64,000 nt of DNA, taken from assembly GCF_026005215.1 (NCBI RefSeq), contig NZ_BPMA01000014.1, positions 1-64,000 of the forward strand. Reading direction: 5' to 3'. Positions 18,701 through 27,487 of this stretch are shown here, piece by piece. Position 1 is the first letter of the stretch. Each line of letters opens with the position of its first letter. Under the pieces are notes generated by a model. It did not search any database and was not told the origin of the DNA. It was given only the letters and a program-made list of their open reading frames with translations. Made by a program: the position numbers and the translations under genes. The stretch is from Capnocytophaga catalasegens. Its GTDB lineage: Bacteria > Bacteroidota > Bacteroidia > Flavobacteriales > Flavobacteriaceae.

Positions 18701-19153
18701 TTAGAAGAATAAGCGTCTTCTAACAGCTGGTTGCTGTCCTTCTTCTACTGAAGCGCCAGTAGCAGGTGCAGCAGCATAGCTTTCTTCAACTGCTTTGAAT
18801 AATTTTGCGTGAAGCATTTTAGTAATAGCGATATTATAATTCGCTTCATCTAAGATAAGATGAACTAAAAACTGACGATTACTTGAAGAAAACAGTACGT
18901 GTATTTGCTCTTTAAGAGCAATTTCAATACGGTCGATGTTTTTGTCATTCAAGTTTTCAACATACCCTAATGCCTTAGTAGCTTGACGTAAAATTTCTAC
19001 CTGAAACGCACTTGAAAGTCTGTTATCAACATTCGAAGCTGCTTCATAAGCAATTGCATTACCATCATTAGTACTAACTACAGTAATTGAAATAAAGCCT
19101 GGCACTTCTTGGTGCATTGCTTTTACATAATTGTTAAACAAATTTGAATCCAT
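18701..19153 (-). CDS. Roadblock/LC7-like protein
   Basis: This 150-residue cytoplasmic protein has no signal or membrane helix. Residues 15-115 have the pattern of a roadblock/LC7 fold: VPGFISITVVSTNDGNAIAY, a helix with LSSAFQVEILRQATKAL, then paired strands (IDRIEIALKEQIHVLFSSSN and FLVHLILDEANYNIAI). Such proteins partner small GTPases (MglB-type) or act as dimeric regulators. No GTPase gene is adjacent. The tail is Ala/Gly/Gln-rich and ends in the basic-aromatic string RRRLFF. Fold assignment is by eye and moderate. A TAGATTTG -7 element precedes it. Confidence 0.6.
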   Translation of the reverse strand: MDSNLFNNYVKAMHQEVPGFISITVVSTNDGNAIAYEAASNVDNRLSSAFQVEILRQATKALGYVENLNDKNIDRIEIALKEQIHVLFSSSNRQFLVHLILDEANYNIAITKMLHAKLFKAVEESYAAAPATGASVEEGQQPAVRRRLFF

Positions 19154-19171
19154 AATACTCTAAATTTTGGG

Positions 19172-19179
19172 CAAATCTA
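19172..19179 (-). promoter_or_regulatory. -7 element for the roadblock-like gene
   Basis: The minus strand reads TAGATTTG, ending 18 bases before the start codon at 19153. Confidence 0.5.
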
Positions 19180-19227
19180 AGCATAATTTTTCAAATAAAA
19201 AAATATTTTTTTAAAAAAATTATTATT

Positions 19228-19235
19228 TATCTTTG
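19228..19235 (+). promoter_or_regulatory. -7 element for lrgAB
   Basis: TATCTTTG, an exact TAnnTTTG match, lies 24 bases before the lrgA start codon. Confidence 0.6.
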
Positions 19236-19258
19236 CAATATTATTCAAATATTAAAAA

Positions 19259-19615
19259 ATGATACGATATTGTGCCGTTATTTTTGGCTGTTTAGCTCTC
19301 GGGGAACTATTGATTTTCCTTACAAAAATACAATTTCCTTCAAGCATGGTAGGCATGTTACTTTTAACACTTTTTCTACATTTGAAATGGATAAAATTAC
19401 ATTGGGTTAAAGGTATTTCAGACCTTTTAATAGCTAATTTGGGATTATTTTTTATTCCTCCTTGTGTTAAAATTATTTTATATTTCGACTTATTTAGGGC
19501 TAATTTTTGGTCAATTATCATTTCGGTAGTACTCAGTACCATATTAGTTATTTATATTACAGCAATTGTGTATCAAGTTTTACGAAAAAAAAATAAAGAT
19601 GAAAGAGTTTCTTAG
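19259..19615 (+). CDS. lrgA: CidA/LrgA family membrane protein
   Basis: This is a 118-residue protein with four hydrophobic segments and the family motif FPSSMVGMLLL (residues about 23-33), followed by LGLFFIPPCVKII near 63. CidA/LrgA proteins are small holin-like membrane proteins that, with their LrgB partner, influence murein hydrolase activity. More recent work links them to pyruvate or metabolite transport. The gene overlaps lrgB by 17 bases, which supports co-translation. Confidence 0.85.
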   Translation: MIRYCAVIFGCLALGELLIFLTKIQFPSSMVGMLLLTLFLHLKWIKLHWVKGISDLLIANLGLFFIPPCVKIILYFDLFRANFWSIIISVVLSTILVIYITAIVYQVLRKKNKDERVS

Positions 19616-20306
19616 TAGTCCGTTGGTTTTATTAGCTATTACGTTTGCAGTTTATTATGCAAGTATGCGTTTGCAAATCCGTTTTAAATCAGCATTACTC
19701 AGTCCTATAATTATTACGATGTCTGTACTTATAGGGTATCTTTTGGTTTTCAATATTTCGTATGAGACTTATGCTGAGTCAGGAATTTTTATAGAACTTT
19801 GGTTAAAACCTTCAATTGTAGCCTTGGGAGTTCCTTTGTATATTCAACTTGAAAAAATAAAAAAACAACTTATACCTTTATTAGCTTCTCAGTTTGCCGG
19901 AAGTCTTGTAGGAATTGTATCTGTGTGTCTGATAGCCAAGTGGTTAGGTGCAGATAAACAAATAGTTCTTTCATTAGCTCCTAAGTCGGTTACAACTCCT
20001 ATAGCAATCGAAGTTTCTCAAACAATAGGAGGGGAGTCTGCTCTTACAGCGGCAGTTGTTATCATAACAGGTATTATAGGAACACTTTTCGGATTGAAAA
20101 TTTTACAACTATTCAAAATACAAAGCCCCATTGGTAAAAGTGTTTCTCTGGGGGCTGCTGCACACGGAATGGGTATTATAACAGCGATGCGTTTGAGTGA
20201 AAAACACGCCACTTTTGCAAGTTTAGGACTTATTTTTAATGGTGTATTTACTGCTCTATTAGCTCCTTATACAATACTAATAATGGAGTATTTCGGTTGG
20301 ATATGA
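19599..20306 (+). CDS. lrgB: CidB/LrgB family membrane protein
   Basis: The ATG at 19599 gives 235 residues, the usual LrgB length. The frame is open from 19566 but the upstream residues look like untranslated sequence. It has multiple membrane helices and the family signature LAPKSVTTPIAIEVSQTIGG, with GAAAHGMGIITAMRLSE near residue 185. It is the partner of the upstream LrgA in the same transcript. A long hairpin follows the stop and terminates both this pair and the converging TM2 gene. Confidence 0.9.
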   Translation: MKEFLSSPLVLLAITFAVYYASMRLQIRFKSALLSPIIITMSVLIGYLLVFNISYETYAESGIFIELWLKPSIVALGVPLYIQLEKIKKQLIPLLASQFAGSLVGIVSVCLIAKWLGADKQIVLSLAPKSVTTPIAIEVSQTIGGESALTAAVVIITGIIGTLFGLKILQLFKIQSPIGKSVSLGAAAHGMGIITAMRLSEKHATFASLGLIFNGVFTALLAPYTILIMEYFGWI

Positions 20307-20322
20307 GTAAAAATAGATGTAT

Positions 20323-20358
20323 AAAAGAATGTTTCTCTTACAAGAGAAACATTCTTTT
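20323..20358. terminator. Bidirectional terminator with a 17-bp perfect stem
   Basis: The arms at 20323-20339 and 20342-20358 are perfect reverse complements with a two-base loop. The stem begins AAAA and ends TTTT, so it can terminate transcription from lrgB and from the converging TM2-domain gene, whose stop is at 20363. Confidence 0.9.
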
Positions 20359-20362
20359 CATT

Positions 20363-20626
20363 TTAAAACCAACCTCTTTTATTTACTTGGTATGTGTTGT
20401 AAAAATCTTCATCTAACTTGGTAAGGTAGATAATTCCTTCTATAAAAGGAATAAAAGACGCTATTCCACAAGAGACAAATGTCAGTACAAGCTGAATAAT
20501 TCCTTCGTTGGTGTATCCAAGATAAAATTTATGAACACCGAAACCTCCAAGTAAAAGAGCAAGTATTCCAGCAACTACCTTTTTGTTTTCGGGTTTTTGA
20601 TTGGTTTGTGTAATTTCATTACTCAT
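20363..20626 (-). CDS. TM2 domain membrane protein
   Basis: This 87-residue protein has a TM2 domain: a first helix after KKVVAGILALLLGGFGVHKFYLG and a second helix FVSCGIASFIPFIEGIIYL joined by a short loop. The GVHKFYLG motif is the hallmark. The N-terminal 15 residues are polar. TM2 proteins are small membrane proteins of unknown role in bacteria. The minus strand has a perfect TATCTTTG (20653-20660) ahead of the start. Confidence 0.9.
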   Translation of the reverse strand: MSNEITQTNQKPENKKVVAGILALLLGGFGVHKFYLGYTNEGIIQLVLTFVSCGIASFIPFIEGIIYLTKLDEDFYNTYQVNKRGWF

Positions 20627-20652
20627 ATTTGATATTATTTAATAATTTGATA

Positions 20653-20660
20653 CAAAGATA
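20653..20660 (-). promoter_or_regulatory. -7 element for the TM2 gene
   Basis: The minus strand reads TATCTTTG, 26 bases before the start codon at 20626. Confidence 0.55.
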
Positions 20661-20705
20661 AGAAGTTTATTTAAAATAATGAATTAAAAATACAAAAATT
20701 TATAT

Positions 20706-22895
20706 TTAATTAGCCATTTCACTGATAAATTTGATTCGATACAAACGTAATTCATCATCGTCATAATCACCACCAAATTCTTGTGAAGCTACTGATATTT
20801 TATCTGTTTCGGCTTCGAGAAAATATTCGTGAAGTTCTTCTTGCTGGTCTTCATCGAACATTTCATCGACCCAATAATCAATATTGAGTTTAGTTCCACT
20901 ATATACGATTTGTTCCAATTCTTTGAGCAAATCGTCCATCGTAAGTCCTTTGGCAGCAGCAATATCAGGTAGCGGAAGTTTTCTATCAACGCTTTGTATT
21001 ACGTATAGTTTTAATGACGAATTGGCTCCTGTGGTTTTAACAATTAAATCTTCAGGACGAATAATATCGTTTTCGTCTACATATTGAGCAATTAGAGCGA
21101 TAAAATCTTTGCCATATTTTTTTGCTTTTCCTTCTCCCACACCGAAAACATTGGCTAGTTCTTCATACGTAATAGGATATTTGAGCGACATATCTTCCAA
21201 AGACGGGTCTTGAAAAACAACAAATGGCGGTACACCTTTATCTTTTGCTACTTTCTTGCGAAGGTCTTTGAGCATTTTAAGAAGAACTTCGTCCATAACT
21301 GCCACATTTGTTGTTATTTTTTCTTCATAATCTTCTTCAAAAGTATGATCTTCACTCATCATAAATGAGTATGGTTTTTTGATGAAATCTTTTCCTTTGT
21401 CTGTTAGAAACATTACTCCATAGGTTTCTATATCTTTACGAATAAGTCCATTGACCATAACTTGTCTGACAAGCGCTGTCCAATAAGGAGCTTCGTGTTC
21501 GCTACCGCTTCCAAAAATAGGGAGGTCATCAATTTTATTCGCTTTAATTAAGGCAGATACTTTTCCTGTGAGAATATTAACTAATTCTTTCGTTTTATAC
21601 TTTTGTTTAGTTTCATCAATAAGTTTGAGAAGTTTTAAAACTTCTTTTTTAGCTTCTACCTTAGGTTTTGGATGTCGAATGTTATCATCCATATCAGCTC
21701 CTTCACCATTGATTTCATCAAATTCTTCTCCGAAATAGTGTAGAATAAATTTTCGGCGCGAACTAGAAGTTTCAGCATATGCTACAATATCTTGCAAAAG
21801 AGCATGTCCGATTTCTTGCTCGGCAATGGGCTTTCCAACCATAAATTTTTCTAATTTTTCAACATCTTTATATGAATAGAAAGCAAGGCAATGTCCTTCG
21901 CCACCATCTCGACCTGCGCGTCCTGTCTCTTGGTAATAACTCTCAATACTTTTGGGGATATCGTGATGAATTACAAAACGTACATCGGGTTTATCAATTC
22001 CCATACCAAAAGCAATAGTAGCCACCACAACATCGACTTCTTCCATCAGAAACATATCTTGATGCTTGGCACGTGTTTTGGCATCAAGTCCAGCGTGATA
22101 GGGTACAGCGGTAATACCATTTACTTGCAAGGTTTGGGCAAGTTCTTCAACTTTTTTCCGACTTAAACAATAAATAATTCCAGACTTACCAGTGTGTTGT
22201 TTTACAAAACGGATAATATCGGCATCTACATTTTTTGTTTTTGGACGAACTTCATAATACAAATTTGGGCGATTGAAAGACGATTTAAAAACATTTGCAT
22301 TGGGCATACTGAGGTTTTTCAAGATATCTTCTTGTACCTTGGGAGTTGCTGTTGCTGTAAGAGCAATTACAGGAATATTTTTACCCAATCGTTCAATTAT
22401 GGCTTTGATATTTCGGTATTCTGGACGAAAATCGTGTCCCCATTCCGAAATACAATGGGCTTCATCAACAGCCACGAACGAGATTTTAATATCTTTAAGA
22501 AAACTTACGTATTCATCTTTGATAAGTGATTCGGGGGCTACATACAAGAGTTTGGTTTCTTGTTTTTTTATGTCATCAATCACGGTACGTATTTCACTTT
22601 TGCTCAATGATGAATTCAGTACATGAGCCACGCTATCTGACGAAGAAATTCCTCGAATGGCATCAACCTGATTTTTCATCAAAGCAATTAAAGGAGAAAT
22701 GACAATAGCTGTTCCTTCCTTAACCAGAGCAGGAAGTTGATAACATAGTGATTTTCCGCCACCAGTAGGCATTATTACGAATGTATCAGTGTTTTCAATG
22801 ATACTTTCAATTATTTCTTCTTGTTTTCCTTTAAAGGAATCAAACCCAAAAACTTGTTTTAATGATTTCTGTAAATCAATTTTTGATGTACTCAT
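20706..22895 (-). CDS. recQ: ATP-dependent DNA helicase RecQ
   Basis: RecQ is a 3'-5' DNA helicase for recombination and fork repair. The 729-residue protein has the superfamily 2 motifs in order: FDSFKGKQEEII (motif 0), MPTGGGKSLCYQLP (Walker A, ~38-51), VDEAHCISEWGHDFRP (DEAH, ~140), ALTATATP, and the motif VI region QETGRAGRDG. An RQC-type winged-helix region (~420-520) and an HRDC domain (~575-660) follow. The zinc-binding cysteines usual in RecQ are not obvious; the corresponding stretch has KFILHYFGEEFDE, so the Zn site may be lost. An acidic C-terminal tail ends the protein. It is divergent from kdsD. Confidence 0.95.
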   Translation of the reverse strand: MSTSKIDLQKSLKQVFGFDSFKGKQEEIIESIIENTDTFVIMPTGGGKSLCYQLPALVKEGTAIVISPLIALMKNQVDAIRGISSSDSVAHVLNSSLSKSEIRTVIDDIKKQETKLLYVAPESLIKDEYVSFLKDIKISFVAVDEAHCISEWGHDFRPEYRNIKAIIERLGKNIPVIALTATATPKVQEDILKNLSMPNANVFKSSFNRPNLYYEVRPKTKNVDADIIRFVKQHTGKSGIIYCLSRKKVEELAQTLQVNGITAVPYHAGLDAKTRAKHQDMFLMEEVDVVVATIAFGMGIDKPDVRFVIHHDIPKSIESYYQETGRAGRDGGEGHCLAFYSYKDVEKLEKFMVGKPIAEQEIGHALLQDIVAYAETSSSRRKFILHYFGEEFDEINGEGADMDDNIRHPKPKVEAKKEVLKLLKLIDETKQKYKTKELVNILTGKVSALIKANKIDDLPIFGSGSEHEAPYWTALVRQVMVNGLIRKDIETYGVMFLTDKGKDFIKKPYSFMMSEDHTFEEDYEEKITTNVAVMDEVLLKMLKDLRKKVAKDKGVPPFVVFQDPSLEDMSLKYPITYEELANVFGVGEGKAKKYGKDFIALIAQYVDENDIIRPEDLIVKTTGANSSLKLYVIQSVDRKLPLPDIAAAKGLTMDDLLKELEQIVYSGTKLNIDYWVDEMFDEDQQEELHEYFLEAETDKISVASQEFGGDYDDDELRLYRIKFISEMAN

Positions 22896-22920
22896 ATTGG
22901 TATTTATCCTAAATTTTGTC

Positions 22921-22941
22921 TATTTTTGCACTTCAAAAGTA
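22921..22941. promoter_or_regulatory. Face-to-face promoter elements for kdsD and recQ
   Basis: TATTTTTG (22921-22928, plus strand) points towards kdsD. TACTTTTG on the minus strand (22941 to 22934) points towards recQ. Both fit TAnnTTTG and face each other five bases apart, so each transcript would begin on or beside the opposing -7 element. Confidence 0.55.
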
Positions 22942-22981
22942 GCACAAAAATAATAACTAATCAAATTTATTGCAAGAAAAA

Positions 22982-23947
22982 ATGAAAAAAAATGAGAAAA
23001 TTCTTGAAATTGCCCGAAAAACGCTTCAAATGGAGGCTGATGCTATTCAAAAATTAACATATTTATTAGATATAAATTTTGTTAAATCTATTGAAAGTAT
23101 CATCGAATCACAAGGGCGAGTTATAATAACAGGTATAGGAAAGAGTGCCATTATAGCTCAAAAAATTGTTGCAACACTCAATTCAACAGGTACGCCTGCT
23201 ATTTTTATGCACGCTGCCGATGCCATTCATGGAGATTTAGGGATTATTCAAGAGCGAGATGTTATTATTTGTATTTCTAAGAGTGGAAATACTCCCGAAA
23301 TAAAAGCCTTAGTCCCCTTGCTTAAACGAGAAGGAAATAAACTGATTGCTATTACGGCAAACAAAGAATCATTCTTAGGTCAGCAAGCTGATTTTATTCT
23401 CAATGCGTATGTTGAACGTGAGGCTTGCCCCAACAATTTGGCGCCAACCACAAGTACAACGGCTCAGTTAGCTTTGGGTGATGCATTGGCTGTTTGTCTA
23501 ATGGAAATGAAACATTTCAAAAGTGGTGATTTTGCCAAATATCACCCCGGAGGTGCTTTGGGCAAAAAACTATATTTGAAAGTAGCCGATGTGATTGCCA
23601 AAAATGAAATTCCACAAGTAAGTCCCGAGGCAGATATTCGACAGGTAATTGTTGAAATTTCTAAAAAAATGTTAGGAGTTACCGCAGTGATTGATAATCA
23701 GTCTATTGTGGGAATTATCACTGATGGAGATATTCGTCGTATGCTTAACAAATATGATGATATTAAAGACTTGAAAGCCAAAGATATAATGACTCATAAT
23801 CCTAAAACGATTGATAGTCAGGTACTTGCTGTTGATGCTCTTGATTTTATGGAAAATCATAAGATAACTCAGCTTTTGGTTACAGACCATCATATATATA
23901 AAGGTATCATTCATTTGCATAATCTTATTCAGGAAGGAATTATTTGA
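22982..23947 (+). CDS. kdsD: Arabinose-5-phosphate isomerase (KpsF/GutQ family)
   Basis: The enzyme converts ribulose 5-phosphate to arabinose 5-phosphate for KDO synthesis. It has a SIS domain (residues about 30-170, with GIGKSAIIAQKIVATLNSTGTPA and CISKSGNTPE) and two CBS domains (about 200-320, each with a TDGD/TDHH-type strand). Catalytic-type His and Glu residues sit in HAADAIHGDLG. The ATG at 22982 gives 321 residues; a TTG four codons upstream is possible. It is divergent from recQ and is followed by a membrane protein gene after 11 bases. Confidence 0.93.
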   Translation: MKKNEKILEIARKTLQMEADAIQKLTYLLDINFVKSIESIIESQGRVIITGIGKSAIIAQKIVATLNSTGTPAIFMHAADAIHGDLGIIQERDVIICISKSGNTPEIKALVPLLKREGNKLIAITANKESFLGQQADFILNAYVEREACPNNLAPTTSTTAQLALGDALAVCLMEMKHFKSGDFAKYHPGGALGKKLYLKVADVIAKNEIPQVSPEADIRQVIVEISKKMLGVTAVIDNQSIVGIITDGDIRRMLNKYDDIKDLKAKDIMTHNPKTIDSQVLAVDALDFMENHKITQLLVTDHHIYKGIIHLHNLIQEGII

Positions 23948-23958
23948 TTTTGGTTTGA

Positions 23959-24522
23959 ATGAAAAAAACGATATTTGCCATATTATTTCTAAGTTTGTCA
24001 ATTTTGTTTGTCGTAATGTGTTTTTTGAATACATCCTTTATGGATTGGGTTTTTGAGCGACATCAAAACTTATGGAGTTGGTATATTCGTCCTATTTTTA
24101 TTATTCCTTTATGTTTTTTTTCATATAAACGTCATTTTTTAGGTATATCAATAACGCTGTTTTGTATTTTTACAAGTATGTTTTGGTTTCCTATTCCTCA
24201 AGAATTTTCTCCAAGAGCCGAAATGTTTTTACAATTTGAAAAAAAATGGCTTTTAGATAATTGGAATGCCGAAAAATGGATATTGACAGCAATGATACCT
24301 ATTTCACTTGTAATTTTATGTGTTTCTTTTTGGAAACGAAGTTGGCTTTTAGGGATATTAATTGTTGTTCTAATGGCTTTTGGAAAAATAATATGGAGTG
24401 TTATTTATGCCGGAAGTACAGCAAAATCAATTATTTTTCCAGCTATATTAGGTCTTTTAATTAGTTTAATTTTTATAATAGCTTTCAAAGAATGGGAAAA
24501 GAACAAGCCACAAAAGAATTAG
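23959..24522 (+). CDS. Unrecognised integral membrane protein
   Basis: This 187-residue protein shows about six hydrophobic segments (7-25, 42-55, 60-78, 110-126, 130-150, 155-178) and a charged C-terminal tail ending KNKPQKN. No family motif was recognised. It begins 11 bases after kdsD and its 3' end overlaps the next gene by 31 bases, so the three genes probably form one transcript. Its link to KDO metabolism is unproven. Confidence 0.7.
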   Translation: MKKTIFAILFLSLSILFVVMCFLNTSFMDWVFERHQNLWSWYIRPIFIIPLCFFSYKRHFLGISITLFCIFTSMFWFPIPQEFSPRAEMFLQFEKKWLLDNWNAEKWILTAMIPISLVILCVSFWKRSWLLGILIVVLMAFGKIIWSVIYAGSTAKSIIFPAILGLLISLIFIIAFKEWEKNKPQKN

Positions 24523-25148
24523 CACGGCAACTGAAAAATCCCGAAGGCAAAAACGGAATTGAAGTAGCTCAAATGATGAGTGAAACCAATCAAAATATGA
24601 TTTTTCATTCTATAAAACAATTAGATATACAGCCCAAAAACAAAATTTTAGAAATCGGATACGCCAATGCTAACCATATTGATTTTATTTTTAAACAAAA
24701 TCAAACCATAGTGTATTATGGACTTGAAATTTCGCCTCTGATGTGCCAACAAGCCAGCAATTTTTGGGAGAAATTCAGTCAAAAACAAAATCTTTCGTTT
24801 GGTTTGTATGACGGGCAACGAATTCCGTTCAAAAATTTATTTTTTAATAAAATATTTTCAGTGAATACGATTTATTTTTGGGAAAATCCGGCAGAATTTC
24901 TTTCAGAAATCTATCGTGTATTACAACCTAACGGACTTGTATGTATTACATTCATTGAAGAAGAATTTTTGAAAAAAATGCCTTTTTCTAAATACGGATT
25001 TACTTTTTATGATAACCAGAAAGTAATGCAACTTGCTCGAAAAGTATCGTTTCATATTGAGAATAAAGTCTCTGAATTAGAATTTGTAAAAAGCAAAAAA
25101 GGACAAATTTTTCAGAGAAAATTTACAACGATTACATTGAAAAAATAA
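24492..25148 (+). CDS. Class I SAM-dependent methyltransferase
   Basis: This 218-residue cytoplasmic enzyme has a Rossmann-type methyltransferase core. Motif I is KILEIGYANANHIDFIF (residues ~54-70), a variant in which the usual GxGxG is altered. Motif II is YYGLEISPLM, motif IV is FSVNTIYFWENP, and post-motif sequence reads IYRVLQPNGLVCITF. This order matches the UbiE/small-molecule group. The substrate is unknown. The start overlaps the preceding gene by 31 bases. Confidence 0.85.
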   Translation: MGKEQATKELARQLKNPEGKNGIEVAQMMSETNQNMIFHSIKQLDIQPKNKILEIGYANANHIDFIFKQNQTIVYYGLEISPLMCQQASNFWEKFSQKQNLSFGLYDGQRIPFKNLFFNKIFSVNTIYFWENPAEFLSEIYRVLQPNGLVCITFIEEEFLKKMPFSKYGFTFYDNQKVMQLARKVSFHIENKVSELEFVKSKKGQIFQRKFTTITLKK

Positions 25149-25176
25149 TAAAAAATCAATATTATATAATTTAGTT

Positions 25177-26229
25177 TTGAAAAAATTTAGTACAATAATC
25201 ATAACGCTATGGGGAGTTGTAACAACTATTTTTTTCTTATTTCACGCATTACCGGGTGATCCTGCCAGAATGATGCTTGACCAAAACGAAAATAGCGAGC
25301 AACTTCGTGTGGTAAAACAAAAATATGGTTTTGATAAACCTTTGCTTACTCAATATGCTTACTACCTTAACGATCTTTCGCTTATTTCATTTCATTCAAA
25401 ACAGAAAGCAGATTATACATTTTTTAATTCAAAAAAATATAATGGAGTATCTATTTTTTCAATCAAAAATACAAATATTGTAATAAAAATGCCTTATCTT
25501 CGCGAATCGTTTCAGAAAAATGGAAAAAAAGTAACTCAAATTATAGCCGAAACTTTACCCAATACCTTAGTTTTGGCAAGTACAGCTATTTTTATAGCCT
25601 TGTTAATAGGTATTTTGTTCGGAATTGTCTCTGCTTTGCAAAAAGATACGTGGATAGACCGAACAATTCAGGTAATCAGTACTTTAGGAATGAGCATTCC
25701 TTCTTTTTTTAGTGCTATATTGTTTGCTTGGATATTTGGTTTTTTGCTTCGAGATTATACGGGGTTATCAATGAGCGGAAGTCTATACGAAATAGATGAT
25801 TATACGGGAGATAAATATTTGAAAATAAGTAATTTACTACTTCCAGCGATTGCTTTGGGAATACGTCCTCTTGCAGTAGTTACTCAACTGATGCGTAATT
25901 CGCTTTTGGAGGTTCTCTCACAAGATTATATACGTACGGCTTATGCCAAAGGTCTCTCAACCTGGCAAGTTATTTACAAACATGCACTTAAAAATTCTTT
26001 AAATCCTGTGATAACAGCACTTTCGGGCTGGTTTGCAGGAATGTTGGCAGGAGCCGTTTTTATTGAATATATTTTTGGATGGAACGGACTTGGTAAAGAA
26101 ATCGTAACAGCGCTCAACACGTTGGACTTGCCTGTAATTATGGGAGCTGTTCTGGTAATATCAACTATTTTTATTTTTATAAATATTTTGGTTGATTTTC
26201 TATATCGCTTGTTAGACCCTCGTATTTGA
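25177..26229 (+). CDS. ABC transporter permease, DppB/OppB type
   Basis: The product has 350 residues and starts at a TTG codon, preceded by a 28-base gap. It carries the N-terminal helix and HALPGDPARMML signature of peptide/nickel permeases. Five further helices follow, and an EAA-type cytoplasmic loop near residue 250 (DYIRTAYAKGLSTWQVIYKHALKNSLNPVI) contacts the ATPase. No DppC partner or ATPase is adjacent. A peptide-binding lipoprotein lies 22 kb away at 48.5 kb and could be its partner. That pairing is inference. Confidence 0.9.
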   Translation: MKKFSTIIITLWGVVTTIFFLFHALPGDPARMMLDQNENSEQLRVVKQKYGFDKPLLTQYAYYLNDLSLISFHSKQKADYTFFNSKKYNGVSIFSIKNTNIVIKMPYLRESFQKNGKKVTQIIAETLPNTLVLASTAIFIALLIGILFGIVSALQKDTWIDRTIQVISTLGMSIPSFFSAILFAWIFGFLLRDYTGLSMSGSLYEIDDYTGDKYLKISNLLLPAIALGIRPLAVVTQLMRNSLLEVLSQDYIRTAYAKGLSTWQVIYKHALKNSLNPVITALSGWFAGMLAGAVFIEYIFGWNGLGKEIVTALNTLDLPVIMGAVLVISTIFIFINILVDFLYRLLDPRI

Positions 26230-26245
26230 GGATATGAACAGATTA

Positions 26246-27460
26246 TTATTGTGTAAAATCAGGGATATTTATGGGAGCATTACCATTATTCACCGATTGT
26301 TCTGTCAGTTCAGCAAGACAAGACCAAAGCGCTCCATCATATACATTTTGGTCAAGAGGTAATCCGTTTTTTAGGCAATAAACCAAACGATAATCCATAC
26401 GAATGTCCATTGGTTTTTGTTCAGGAAGTTTTTGGCAGAGTGATGAAGTTTCTTTTATCAAAAGAGGTTCATTTTCAGCAAATAGTTCATTTATTTTTTC
26501 GATGGGAATAGGCTGCATTCCCTCTGGGTCAAAAGTTATTTCGTACGAAGGATATTTCTGTACGAAACCTTTTGTACCACTTAACAAATATTTTCTAGAA
26601 TAGGGGCGAGGGCTGGTAATATCGTGTTGTAAAAGTATGGTTTTTCCTTTTTGAGTTTTGATTAAAGTTGTATTCATATCGCCCATTACAAAAGGTATTT
26701 GAGCTTGGGGCGAATTTTTACCAAAAGTATTTTCGGCATAACGTTTCATTCCCAAAGATAGTGAAGACATTGAAACCAAATGCGTTAAATAATCATCTCG
26801 CAAGATGTTCATAGCTTGGCAAATAGGAGCTATTCCGTGGGTTGGGTACGGATTTCCGTTATGAGATTGGCTATATTTGATGCGCCACTCGCCACGTAAG
26901 CTATCTCGATCGTTTTGCTGAAAATTCAGTCGTCGCAAATCGTGAATGTAAGCACCCTCTCCGTGGATAATCTCGCCTAACAATCCTTTTTTGATAAGTT
27001 CCAATGTGATAAGCTCAAAGGTGTCGTAACAGGCATTTTCAAGCATCATACAATGGCGTTGTGTTTCTTCGGCAGTACGAATAATTTTCCAACAATCAGA
27101 AACGGACATTGCTAATGGAACTTCTATGGCTACGTGTTTGCCTTGTTTCATTGCAAAAATTGCCATTTCGGTATGCAAATCCCATTGGGTTGAAATATAA
27201 ACCAAATCAATTTCGGGTAATTGACAGAGCTTCTGCCAATCATTTGTTTGCGTGTAAAAAATAGGAATAATTGATTGATTTTTAGTGATTTGCCTTGCTA
27301 ATTCAACATATTTTTCTTCAATATCACAAACTGTTCTAATGGTAACATCTAACAGCATATAGCGCTTTACGGCTTCTATTCCTCGCACACCAATTCCTAT
27401 AAAACCAACTGATAAATTTTCAATAGGAGCTACTTGTAGGTTAAAAACACTTTTTCTCAT
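26246..27460 (-). CDS. Gfo/Idh/MocA oxidoreductase, glycoside hydrolase family 109-like
   Basis: This 404-residue protein has an NAD-binding Rossmann segment (VGFIGIGVRGIEAVKRY, ~18-34), the EVPLAMS motif, HCMMLENACYD and HGEGAYIHDLR. GYPTHG-type sequence follows as NPYPTHGIAPI. These match GH109 enzymes, which remove alpha-N-acetylgalactosamine using NAD by an oxidation-elimination mechanism. Characterised members carry a twin-arginine signal. None is seen here, so the protein looks cytoplasmic. It follows mpl by 27 bases on the same strand. The substrate may be a recycled amino sugar rather than a host glycan. Confidence 0.85.
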   Translation of the reverse strand: MRKSVFNLQVAPIENLSVGFIGIGVRGIEAVKRYMLLDVTIRTVCDIEEKYVELARQITKNQSIIPIFYTQTNDWQKLCQLPEIDLVYISTQWDLHTEMAIFAMKQGKHVAIEVPLAMSVSDCWKIIRTAEETQRHCMMLENACYDTFELITLELIKKGLLGEIIHGEGAYIHDLRRLNFQQNDRDSLRGEWRIKYSQSHNGNPYPTHGIAPICQAMNILRDDYLTHLVSMSSLSLGMKRYAENTFGKNSPQAQIPFVMGDMNTTLIKTQKGKTILLQHDITSPRPYSRKYLLSGTKGFVQKYPSYEITFDPEGMQPIPIEKINELFAENEPLLIKETSSLCQKLPEQKPMDIRMDYRLVYCLKNGLPLDQNVYDGALWSCLAELTEQSVNNGNAPINIPDFTQ

Positions 27461-27487
27461 TCTCGCCAGATTTTCATTATTATTTTA

